A stretch of 64,000 nucleotides of DNA. Origin: an uncultured Alphaproteobacteria bacterium (GTDB lineage Bacteria > Pseudomonadota > Alphaproteobacteria > Caulobacterales > Parvularculaceae). Shown piece after piece: positions 44,055 through 52,004 of this stretch. The notes under the pieces are model-generated. The model searched no databases, was not told where the DNA came from, and was given only the letters and a program-made list of their open reading frames with translations. Numbering within the stretch: position 1 is the first letter of the stretch; each line of letters opens with the position of its first letter. A program made the translations under genes and the position numbers. The stretch lies in the NCBI GenBank assembly GCA_937895955.1, contig CALAZI010000075.1, positions 1 to 64,000 on the forward strand. Reading direction: 5' to 3'.

Positions 44055-46037
44055 ATGGTCGCCATAACCCTCCCCGACGGATCCGTTCGCCAGTTTGACG
44101 GCGCCGTCACGGGGACCGATATCGCGGAATCGATCTCGAAATCGCTCGCCAAGAAAGCGATTGCGATGCGGGTCGACGGCGTCCTGTCGGACCTGTTTCA
44201 GAGGGTCGAGGCTGACGCAAAGATTGAAATCGTCACCCGCGATGACGGCGCGGACGCGCTCGACCTCATCCGGCACGATACGGCGCATCTGATGGCGCAG
44301 GCGGTGCAGGAGCTATTTCCGGGCACGCAAGTGACGATCGGCCCGAATATTGAGGACGGGTTTTTCTACGACTTCGCGCGAGACGAGCCGTTCTCGACCG
44401 ACGACCTCGCGGCGATTGAAAAACGCATGGCTGAAATCGTCGATCAGGATAGGCCGACCCGCAGGGAAGTCTGGGACAGAAACAAGGCGATCGATCATTT
44501 CAAATCGATCGGCGAGGCCTACAAGGCCGAAATCATCGCCGACCTTCCGGGCGGCGAGGATGTGAAAATCTATTGGCACGGCGACTGGCATGACCTCTGT
44601 CGCGGGCCGCATCTTCCGTCCACGAAGCATATCGGCAAGGCGTTCAAGCTGATGAAGGTCGCCGGCGCCTACTGGCGCGGCGATCACCGCAACGCCGTCC
44701 TGCAGCGCATTTACGGCACCGCCTGGGCGAATGAAAAAGACCTCAAGGCCTATCTGACGCGGCTTGAGGAGGCGGAAAAGCGCGACCACCGCAAGCTCGG
44801 CCGCGAACTTGATCTCTTCCACTTCCAGTCGGAGGCGCAGGGGTCTGTTTTCTGGCACCAGAAGGGATATCTCATCTGGCGCGCGCTTGAGGCGTATATG
44901 CGCCGCCGCATCGACGAGGTCGGCTATCGTGAAGTCAAGACGCCGCAATTGATGGATGCTCGCCAGTGGGAGCAGTCAGGGCACTGGGGCAAATATCGCG
45001 AGAACATGTTCGTCGTGCCGGATGAAATTCCGGCAACGGATGATGACGCGCCCGTCCTCTCGGGCAAGGCCGATCTGATGGCGTTGAAGCCGATGAATTG
45101 CCCGGCGCATGTGCTGATCGTCAAACAGGGGATCAAGAGTTATCGCGATTTTCCGATCCGGATTTACGAGAACGGCTGCTGCCATCGCAATGAGCCGCAT
45201 GGCGCGCTGCACGGGCTCATGCGCGTTCGCCAGTTCACGCAGGATGACGGACACATCTTCTGCCGCGAGGACCAGATCGTCGATGAGGTGCGCGCGTTTT
45301 GCCGGCTCGCCGACCGGGTCTATCGCGATCTCGGCTTTGAAAAATACGCGATCAAGCTGGCCTTGCGCCCGGAAAACCGTTTCGGCTCGGACGAGGATTG
45401 GGACATTGCGGAAGCGGAACTGCGAAATGCGGTGATCGCCGCCGGACTGGCGACCGAGGAATATGGTTGGGAGGAATTGCCGGGCGAAGGCGCCTTCTAC
45501 GCGCCGAAACTCGAATGGCATCTGACCGACGCCATCGGCCGCACCTGGCAGGTCGGCACCATTCAGTCGGATCGCGTGCTGCCGACGCGGCTTGATGCGA
45601 GCTATGTCGCCGAGGACGGCTCCAGGCAGCGTCCGATCATGCTGCATCGCGCGATATTCGGCAGCTATGAACGTTTCATCGGCATCCTGATCGAACATTA
45701 CGCCGGTAAGCTGCCGCTGTGGCTCGCGCCGCAACAGGCCGTCGTCGCGACGATCACGTCGGAGGCGGATGATTATGCGCGCGAGGTCGAAGCGGCGCTG
45801 AAAGCCGCCGGCATTCGCGCCGAGGCGGATACTCGCAATGAGAAGATCAATTACAAGGTGCGCGAGCATTCGCACGCGAAGGTTCCCGCGATTCTCGTCG
45901 TCGGCGCGCGCGAGGCGCAGGAGCGGAAAGTTTCCGTGCGCCGGCTCGGATCAGACAAGCAGGAAATCGTTGCGCTCGAGCAACTTGTCGCCGATTTGAT
46001 TGAAGAAGCGACGCCGCCGGATTTTCGCAAGATCTGA
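44055..46037 (+). CDS. thrS: Threonyl-tRNA synthetase
   Basis: A 660-residue class II synthetase charging tRNA-Thr. Order: TGS domain (about 1-60, [16 protein letters not shown]), editing domain with [19 protein letters not shown] (HxxxH), catalytic core with [20 protein letters not shown] (zinc Cys), [19 protein letters not shown] (motif 2) and [20 protein letters not shown] (motif 3), and the anticodon-binding domain from about 555. Full length, no abnormality. Starts 4 bp after the ATP-grasp gene. Confidence 0.98.
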   Translation: MVAITLPDGSVRQFDGAVTGTDIAESISKSLAKKAIAMRVDGVLSDLFQRVEADAKIEIVTRDDGADALDLIRHDTAHLMAQAVQELFPGTQVTIGPNIEDGFFYDFARDEPFSTDDLAAIEKRMAEIVDQDRPTRREVWDRNKAIDHFKSIGEAYKAEIIADLPGGEDVKIYWHGDWHDLCRGPHLPSTKHIGKAFKLMKVAGAYWRGDHRNAVLQRIYGTAWANEKDLKAYLTRLEEAEKRDHRKLGRELDLFHFQSEAQGSVFWHQKGYLIWRALEAYMRRRIDEVGYREVKTPQLMDARQWEQSGHWGKYRENMFVVPDEIPATDDDAPVLSGKADLMALKPMNCPAHVLIVKQGIKSYRDFPIRIYENGCCHRNEPHGALHGLMRVRQFTQDDGHIFCREDQIVDEVRAFCRLADRVYRDLGFEKYAIKLALRPENRFGSDEDWDIAEAELRNAVIAAGLATEEYGWEELPGEGAFYAPKLEWHLTDAIGRTWQVGTIQSDRVLPTRLDASYVAEDGSRQRPIMLHRAIFGSYERFIGILIEHYAGKLPLWLAPQQAVVATITSEADDYAREVEAALKAAGIRAEADTRNEKINYKVREHSHAKVPAILVVGAREAQERKVSVRRLGSDKQEIVALEQLVADLIEEATPPDFRKI

Positions 46038-46043
46038 ATTCAA

Positions 46044-46076
46044 GGCGAAAGAACGCGGCTGCTTCTCGCCGTTTTT
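46044..46076 (+). terminator. Probable terminator after thrS
   Basis: GGCGA (46044-46048) pairs with TCGCC (46066-46070), with a few additional inner pairs, and is followed by GTTTTTATCTT. A modest stem with a good T-run 6 bp after the thrS stop. Confidence 0.5.
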
Positions 46077-46170
46077 ATCTTGCCGCGCGCGTTGCGGCGG
46101 TGGCATAAAGGTTCGATGCGGCGCGCATAAGACAAGAATAAAGGCGCTGGCGGATGAATGAGGGGGCGCG

Positions 46171-47115
46171 ATGATGACGGGAACCGTCGAGCAGCCGAAG
46201 ATTTCAGCGGTCGTCGTCTCCTATTTCACCGGCCCCGTATTGGCGCGCTGTCTCGACGCCCTGCGTCGTCAGGCTGGCGTTTGCGAGGTCGTTCTCGTCG
46301 ATAACGGCAATCCCGACGGCGCCGTCGCCGCCGCGATCGAGGAAACCGGCGCCGCTGCGCCGGTGAGGCTGCTCAGCGGCCACGGCAATGTCGGATTTGC
46401 GACCGCGTGCAATATGGGCGCGCGCGCCGCCGGCGGCGACATCCTGCTGTTCGTCAACCCGGACGCCGTCATGCCGCCGGGGGCCGCAGCCCGGCTCGCC
46501 GCCGACGGCGCGTCGCGCGGCGGCGCATGGCTGATCGGCGCGAAGATTGTCGATCCTGACGGCGCCGAACAGCGCGGATCGCGCCGCGCGACGCTGACCC
46601 CGTGGCGCGCCTTTGTCGAGGCGACAAGGCTTTACCGCTTCGCGCCGCGGCATCCCTATTTCAGGCGCTTCAATCTGCATGGCGACCCGTGCCCGTCGGA
46701 CGTGACGCCGCTTCCGGTCATTTCCGGCGCCTGCTTCATGACGCCGAAAAACGACTATTGGTCGATCGGCGGCATGGACGAGCGTTATTTTCTGCATGTT
46801 GAGGACGTCGATTTTTGCCTTCGGTTTCGCGATGCGGGCGGCAAGGTCTATTTCGATCCGCATGTTGAGGTTCTGCATTACAAAAGCTCGAGCCGCGTCG
46901 ATCCGCTTTTTGTCGAAATGCGCAAGACGGCGAGCCTTCTGCGCTATTTCCGCACGCATTTTTCCGATGTCTATCCCGCGCCCTTCCTGTGGCTGGTCGC
47001 GGCGATGCTGTGGACCCAATTCGGCGTGACGGCGGCGTTCAGATCGGCGCGCCGGCTTTTCATTCCTCGTCGCGTTGCGGCCCGTCTTGCGCGGGCGCGC
47101 GCTGCGCGCCGATAA
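46171..47115 (+). CDS. Glycosyltransferase family 2 (rhamnosyltransferase-like)
   Basis: A 314-residue GT2. It opens ISAVVVSYFTGPVLARCLDAL, then VVLVDNGNPDG, GNVGFATACNMGARAAGGDILLFVNPDAV (nucleotide-sugar site, quoted in pieces) and the catalytic GGMDERYFLHVEDVDFCLRF (ED). The last 60 residues have a hydrophobic helix (PAPFLWLVAAMLWTQFG) and a strongly basic tail. Start 46171 has GGGGGCG upstream; a second Met is the next codon. Its 3' end overlaps the convergent GT39 gene by 56 bp. Confidence 0.87.
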   Translation: MMTGTVEQPKISAVVVSYFTGPVLARCLDALRRQAGVCEVVLVDNGNPDGAVAAAIEETGAAAPVRLLSGHGNVGFATACNMGARAAGGDILLFVNPDAVMPPGAAARLAADGASRGGAWLIGAKIVDPDGAEQRGSRRATLTPWRAFVEATRLYRFAPRHPYFRRFNLHGDPCPSDVTPLPVISGACFMTPKNDYWSIGGMDERYFLHVEDVDFCLRFRDAGGKVYFDPHVEVLHYKSSSRVDPLFVEMRKTASLLRYFRTHFSDVYPAPFLWLVAAMLWTQFGVTAAFRSARRLFIPRRVAARLARARAARR

Positions 47116-48580
47116 ATCCGGAAACGTCGAACAGATATAAGGTTCGGCTGCGCGCTTTTCCGGTCGAAACGACGATCTCGCCGATCGGCCTGATCGAGGC
47201 GAAGCGCCCTTCAATATAAAGCGCGCCCGAATTGGACGTGACGTGCAGCACGCGCCTGTCGCGATCGGGATTGAATGCGTTGAACGCTTCGAAGTGATTG
47301 TCGATCGTCGCGTTTGAGTTCCATGCGACGATCGGCGCGCCGCGGCGCGCGTAATAGACAAGCTCGCCGGTGATTTCCCGGTCGTCGGTCATGACGGCGT
47401 CAAAGCCTGCGCTCGCGGCTTCCACGCGCGCGCCGATCTCATCCCAGCCGCGCAGGCGCTTGAACCCCCGGTCGGCGCCGACGGCGCCGGCGAAATCCGA
47501 ATTCGCGAAGGCGATAAGGAAGCCGAGGCCGATCGCCAGATGAAGAGCGACGCTCGTCTTCAGCGCCGACAGGGCGCGTTTGTCTTTCAGCGACCAGATG
47601 ACGGCCATGACGATTGCAGACGGATAAGCGACCGCCGCCCAATTGCCGTGCGCGCGGGAGATGAAGGCTTGCAGGGCGACGATGATCATCGCCGGCATCG
47701 ACATCATCAGAAGCGTTTGCATGTCCTCGCGTTCGCTCGGCGCGCCGGCGCGGCGGCCGAACAGGACGGCGAGAAAAATGAGGGCAAGGAGGATCGGGCC
47801 CGCGATGGCGAACTGGTCGACGAAAAATTCGACCAGCTTCGCAGGATGGCCGAAATCGCGGCCCCAATTTGCGTTCGCGGCGGTGTGAGACAGCGTTTGG
47901 AAGTCATGGCGCGCATTCCACCAGACGTTCGGCGCGACGATGACGGCGGCGATCAGGAGCGAGAGCCCGATATGTTGCGCGCCGAACGCGCGCCGGCGCG
48001 CGGGCGACAGCGCAAGCGCAAGCCCGGCGCCGATCAGGAAATAGGACATGGCGTATTTCGACAGGAAGCCGAAGCCGATCGCGGCGCCGAGCAGCAGCGC
48101 CCATCGCAGCCGGCGATCATCCGCCGACGGATCGCTGATGCGAAAAAAGAAATAAAGCGCCGCTGACCAGAAAAACATCAGCGGCGCATCGGTCGTCATC
48201 AGCATGGACGACAAGAAGACGCCGGGAAGGGTCAGCCAGGCGACGCCGCTCCAAAAGGCCGCGCGCGGCCCGGCGAGCCGACGCGCCAGCAGGAACAGGA
48301 AGATGGCCGCGCCAAGCTGGCAGAAAGGGGCGGCGAGCCGCACCGCCCACTCGCCGTCGCCGAACAGCGCCGTCGTCGCTGCGATCGACCAGGCGATGAG
48401 CGGCGGTTTCGAGTAGTAGCCGAAGGAAAGGGTTTGCGCCCAATGCCAGTACTGCCCTTCATCCGGGCCGAGATTGATGTCGCTGACGATGAGCGTCGCG
48501 ATGCGCAAGAACAGCAGAACCGCGGCGAGCGCCGCAAAACGGCCTTCAGTCGAGGACAAAAACGGTTTCGTCGCGGTCAA
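47060..48580 (-). CDS. Glycosyltransferase family 39 membrane protein
   Basis: A 506-residue polytopic GT-C enzyme using a polyprenyl-phosphate sugar. The first external loop has the GT39 acidic motif DINLGPDEGQYWHWAQTLSFGYYSKPPLIAW (DE pair), followed by about ten helices and a soluble C-terminal periplasmic part (about 370-506, MTDDREITGELVYYARRGAP). Likely transfers a sugar to lipid A, a glycan or protein outside the inner membrane. Its start overlaps the end of the upstream GT39 gene (4 bp) and its last 56 bp lie antisense to the GT2 gene. Confidence 0.87.
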   Translation of the reverse strand: MTATKPFLSSTEGRFAALAAVLLFLRIATLIVSDINLGPDEGQYWHWAQTLSFGYYSKPPLIAWSIAATTALFGDGEWAVRLAAPFCQLGAAIFLFLLARRLAGPRAAFWSGVAWLTLPGVFLSSMLMTTDAPLMFFWSAALYFFFRISDPSADDRRLRWALLLGAAIGFGFLSKYAMSYFLIGAGLALALSPARRRAFGAQHIGLSLLIAAVIVAPNVWWNARHDFQTLSHTAANANWGRDFGHPAKLVEFFVDQFAIAGPILLALIFLAVLFGRRAGAPSEREDMQTLLMMSMPAMIIVALQAFISRAHGNWAAVAYPSAIVMAVIWSLKDKRALSALKTSVALHLAIGLGFLIAFANSDFAGAVGADRGFKRLRGWDEIGARVEAASAGFDAVMTDDREITGELVYYARRGAPIVAWNSNATIDNHFEAFNAFNPDRDRRVLHVTSNSGALYIEGRFASIRPIGEIVVSTGKARSRTLYLFDVSGFIGAQRAPAQDGPQRDEE

Positions 48581-50250
48581 GGCGAACCTCTCTGCTTGCC
48601 GATGCGATAGATTTGAATGGAAACGTCGTCGCCATTTGAATAATTGACGCCGTCGATAAGGGCGAGCGGTTCAGCCGACGCGCCGCGCTCGGCGATCCGC
48701 TCGAGAAAGGCGGGCTCTTCGCGGCTTTCGACGGCGACGGCGCGGCGCGCGCCGTCCGCCAGATCCGCAGCGCCCCGGCCGTCGGTGAGGATCGTGTTCG
48801 TGCCGAGCAGGAATATCGCCGACGGTTCGCGATAGCCGGCGAGCGCGACAGGCAGCGCGTCGTCGCGCAAGGGATGAAGGCCCGCTTCGTCGATCGCGTC
48901 GGAAAGGCGGGGCGACACTTTCAAAGGGTCGAGATTGGGCGCAAGGCCGGCGAGGAGCGTCCAGATGAGCGCGCTTGATAAAAACGCAGCCGGGAAGACG
49001 GCGCTGCGCGCCTGCCCGCGCCAGAAAAGGATCGCCGTCGCCGAGGCGGCGAGCGCGAGGGCTGCGGCGGAAACGATGACGCCTGGCGAAAGATCGGCTT
49101 TTTTGAGCGTATACGGAATAAAAACGATCGCAGCGGCGAAGGCGACGCCGATCAGCCCGTAAAGGGCCGCGCCGATCTTTCGCAATGCCGGGGAGAGAGC
49201 CGACGTCTGCGTCTCAGCGACGCGCGCCGCGAGGATCGCGACGGCGGGGTAAAGCGGCAAGGCGTAATGCGGCAATTTCGTCGCGGTGAGCTCGAAGATG
49301 ATCCATGAAGGCGCGATCCAGGCGATCAGGAACCAGGCGCGCCAGTCGCTTCTTTCCGCTGCGATGCGCTGAATGCCAGCCGGAATAAGAGCGGCGGCGG
49401 GCCAGAAAAGAACGAACAGCAGGATCAGATAATAGCCCGGCGGACCGGCGTGGCTTTCCTGCGCGGCGCCGACTTTCGCGAGCATGTCGCCGCCGACCGC
49501 CTCGTTGAAAAAACGTCCCTCGGTAGCCTCGTTCACGGCGACCGCCCAGGGCGCGACCATCAACAGCAGGATGAAAACGCCGAGCGCCGGATTGATGGCC
49601 GACAAAAGGTCAAAGCGCGCGCTGCGCGCGACCATAACGGCGAGCGTCGCGCCGACGATGATAAGGATGACGGGGCCCTTGATCAGCATGCCGGCGCCGA
49701 GGGCGATCCAGAATCCGACGACCGAAACGAGAGACGTTTTTCTGTTCTCGACCGCTGCGCTGATGATCGCGACGAAGGCGGCTTGCGCGCCGGCGACGGC
49801 GGCGAGGAGCGCGGCGTCGGTTTTGGCGATCGCCGCTTCCCCGGCGACGGCGGGAGCGCTCGCCAGCAACAGCGCCGCAATCATGCCTGTTTGCGGTCCG
49901 TAGAGCCGCGCGCCGATCTGATAGGTGAAGAGCGCGGCGAGAACGGCGCCGAGAAGAGAAGGCAAGCGATAAGCCCAGATCTCGCGCGCCTCGACAGACG
50001 AAAATGCGGTGACGGTCGCGGCCTGCAGCCAGTGAATGCCGACCGGTTTCTTGTTGCGTTCATCCGCCTGGAAGCGGATGGCGACGAAATCGCCGCTTTC
50101 AAGCATTTGCGCCGTCGCCTGGGCGAAGCGCGATTCATCGCGATCAAGCGGCGGCAGCGTGAAAAGCCCGGCGGCCGCAGTCAGCGCGGCGAAAACGGCG
50201 ATCAGCAAAAGCCGTCCGCGCGCGCCGCCTGTCGTCTCGCTGAAGCCCAT
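48577..50250 (-). CDS. Glycosyltransferase family 39, ArnT-like
   Basis: A 557-residue multi-spanning GT-C transferase closer to ArnT/PMT. The first loop has PPLDRDESRFAQATAQMLESGDFVAIRF and NKKPVGIHWLQAA, the acidic and KP elements of ArnT-type enzymes. AKTDAALLAAVAG and GPPGYYLILLFVLFWPAA follow, and then TATKLPHYALPLYPAVAIL, another ArnT hallmark. About 12 helices and a C-terminal periplasmic domain. Uses an undecaprenyl-phosphate sugar to modify lipid A or another glycan. Overlaps the next GT39 start and is divergent from the DPM-like GT2, a likely maker of its lipid-linked donor. Confidence 0.9.
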   Translation of the reverse strand: MGFSETTGGARGRLLLIAVFAALTAAAGLFTLPPLDRDESRFAQATAQMLESGDFVAIRFQADERNKKPVGIHWLQAATVTAFSSVEAREIWAYRLPSLLGAVLAALFTYQIGARLYGPQTGMIAALLLASAPAVAGEAAIAKTDAALLAAVAGAQAAFVAIISAAVENRKTSLVSVVGFWIALGAGMLIKGPVILIIVGATLAVMVARSARFDLLSAINPALGVFILLLMVAPWAVAVNEATEGRFFNEAVGGDMLAKVGAAQESHAGPPGYYLILLFVLFWPAAALIPAGIQRIAAERSDWRAWFLIAWIAPSWIIFELTATKLPHYALPLYPAVAILAARVAETQTSALSPALRKIGAALYGLIGVAFAAAIVFIPYTLKKADLSPGVIVSAAALALAASATAILFWRGQARSAVFPAAFLSSALIWTLLAGLAPNLDPLKVSPRLSDAIDEAGLHPLRDDALPVALAGYREPSAIFLLGTNTILTDGRGAADLADGARRAVAVESREEPAFLERIAERGASAEPLALIDGVNYSNGDDVSIQIYRIGKQRGSP

Positions 50251-50355
50251 GCCCTTGCGTTTTCCCTAAGCCGCCGAAACTTGTCCGGCGCAGTTTGCTT
50301 TTGTCGCCTTTTCTGCGATTTACCAAGCGGTTCAGCCGCATGGGTCACAAGAAGC

Positions 50356-51168
50356 ATGGCCAGCTTCGCATCATCGCCGTCGCCGGCCCCGCTCTATCGC
50401 TTTTCGCGGGATCGCGGCGCAAGGCCGGTCAGCGTCGTCGTGCCGATGCATGATGAGGCGGGCGGCGCAGCAGCGTTGGTCGCGGAAATTGCGGCGGCCC
50501 TCGCCGGCCGCGAATTCGAGATCATCGCGGTCGATGATTGCAGCCGCGACGGCACCCTCGCCGCGCTGGCGAAAGCCGGGAAATCGATCCCGCAATTGCG
50601 GATCGTCCGCCATGGGGCGAACGCCGGGCAAAGCCGCGCCATCCGGACTGGCGTTTTCGCCGCGCGCACCGCAATCATCGTCACGCTCGACGGCGACGGC
50701 CAGAATGATCCGGCGGACATACCTGTTGTCCTTTCCCGGCTCTTGCGCGAGGACGCGCCGCCTTTGCTCGCCATGGTGGCGGGGGAAAGGCGGGTCCGGC
50801 TCGATGCGGCTTCGAAACGAACCGCCTCCCGATTAGCTAACGCCGTCCGGCGGCGGGTGCTCGATGATGGCGCGGCCGACACCGGCTGCGGGCTGAAGGT
50901 CTTTTACCGCGAGGCTTTTTTGCGTCTTCCCTATTTCGACCATCTCCACCGCTATCTGCCGGCCCTGATGCGCCGCGAGGGTTTTGAGGTCGAATTCATG
51001 CCTGTCGGCCACCGGCCGCGCGCGCATGGCCGGTCGAAATACACCAATCTGGGTCGATTGAGGGCCGCCTTGCGCGATTTGGCGGGCGTGGTGTGGCTGA
51101 AAGCGCGCGCCCGCTCGCCCGCGACGATTTCCGAGCTAGAGCCCGGCGTCGACTATGATACGATGTGA
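50356..51168 (+). CDS. Dolichol-phosphate-mannose-synthase-like GT2
   Basis: A 270-residue GT2 of the DPM1/ArnC type without C-terminal transmembrane helices. Motifs: VSVVVPMHDEAGGAAAL, IIAVDDCSRDGTLAALA, GANAGQSRAIRTGVFAARTAIIVTLDGDGQNDPADIP (DGD and QNDP, quoted in pieces), then CGLKVFYREAFLRL and GHRPRAHGRSKY, all typical of polyprenyl-phosphate sugar synthases. Would transfer a sugar from a nucleotide donor to undecaprenyl phosphate on the cytosolic face. Start ATG 50356 is 105 bp from the divergent ArnT-like gene, for which it could supply donor (inference). Confidence 0.88.
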   Translation: MASFASSPSPAPLYRFSRDRGARPVSVVVPMHDEAGGAAALVAEIAAALAGREFEIIAVDDCSRDGTLAALAKAGKSIPQLRIVRHGANAGQSRAIRTGVFAARTAIIVTLDGDGQNDPADIPVVLSRLLREDAPPLLAMVAGERRVRLDAASKRTASRLANAVRRRVLDDGAADTGCGLKVFYREAFLRLPYFDHLHRYLPALMRREGFEVEFMPVGHRPRAHGRSKYTNLGRLRAALRDLAGVVWLKARARSPATISELEPGVDYDTM

Positions 51169-51210
51169 CCAAGATCGGCCCGGGGGGCCGTGTTAGGGAG
51201 TGCGGGCGCG

Positions 51211-51636
51211 ATGGCTCTTCAGATTTTTCCGCTGCTGACGATCAGTCTCATTATTTACACGGTTCTGACCGTGACCGGCATGGGCGCCGAGGCGGGGCGG
51301 GACTGGCACGACATCATCGTCATCAGCCTGCCGATGTATTCCGGCGACATTTGGCGGGTCACTTGGGGAACGCTGTTTCTGGCCGGCAGCATGGGGCTCT
51401 TGTTCGTCGAATTGATCCGGGCGACGAAGGCGGGCACCGCCTCGATCACCAATCACCTTCTCTCGTTCTTGTTGTTCGTCGTCGCGCTTTTGCTTTTCAT
51501 TCTGGCGCCGGGCTTTGGAAACTCCGTCTATTTCATCTTCCTGGCGATGACGTTCCTCGATCCGATGGCGGGACTTGTGGTGACGACAGTGACGGCGCGC
51601 CGCGATCTCGCGGTCACTCCGGCGCCCGGCTCCTAG
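51211..51636 (+). CDS. Small polytopic membrane protein of unknown function
   Basis: A 141-residue protein starting at ATG 51211 with AGGGAG ten bases upstream; GTG 51190 is an alternative in the same frame. Four hydrophobic segments at about 1-22, 48-66, 80-96 and 100-122, with a small polar loop GMGAEAGRDWHD. It follows the DPM-like GT2 by 42 bp on the same strand and may be its membrane partner, as flippase-like GtrA proteins are for GtrB, but I see no GtrA motif. Not recognised beyond this. Confidence 0.65.
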   Translation: MALQIFPLLTISLIIYTVLTVTGMGAEAGRDWHDIIVISLPMYSGDIWRVTWGTLFLAGSMGLLFVELIRATKAGTASITNHLLSFLLFVVALLLFILAPGFGNSVYFIFLAMTFLDPMAGLVVTTVTARRDLAVTPAPGS

Positions 51637-51652
51637 AGCCAGATAACGCTTT

Positions 51653-51850
51653 TCATGCGAAGCAATCGAGCGCGCCGACTTCGGCGCGCGCAGCGAGCAG
51701 CTGCGTTCTTTCATAGGCTGCGGCTGCGTCATTTCGGGACAATGAATGCCTGTTATCGAGCGCGCGCCAGCGCGCGACCGCCCGCGCACGGTTCGTTAAC
51801 CGGATTTGCGCCGGCGTGATGACCGCAGGCAGCCGCTTTTCCCCGTTCAT
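51653..51850 (-). CDS. Possible small protein in otherwise gene-free gap
   Basis: A 65-residue minus-strand frame, MNGEKRLPAVITPAQIRLTN onward, convergent with the small membrane protein. Codons follow the local preference (GCG, CGC, GTC, GAT, GAA) with roughly two thirds GC at third positions, and the residues suggest two amphipathic helices (NRARAVARWRALDN, AAAAYERTQLLAARAE). The upstream AAGG is weak. Could equally be chance in GC-rich DNA. The rest of the gap up to 52004 shows AT-rich promoter-like sequence (TTTTAATTTTATTTACGG, about 51893) but no other gene. Confidence 0.35.
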   Translation of the reverse strand: MNGEKRLPAVITPAQIRLTNRARAVARWRALDNRHSLSRNDAAAAYERTQLLAARAEVGALDCFA

Positions 51851-52004
51851 GCCTTGGAACGACGCAATTTGCCTGCCGGGGAAAGATGGCGTTTTAATTT
51901 TATTTACGGCTTGCCTTTTAGATGGCGTTTCAGCGGCGTTAAGGGGCTTCGCCCGCGCTCAGTTCTGAGCGTGCGGCAACCCTCGCAAAAGGAACGGCAC
52001 GGCA

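Noticed and set aside
49450..50355. Plus-strand frame leading into the DPM-like GT2
   Set aside because: This part is antisense to the ArnT-like gene and rich in Asp/Arg/Gly; the GT2 family start is at 50356.
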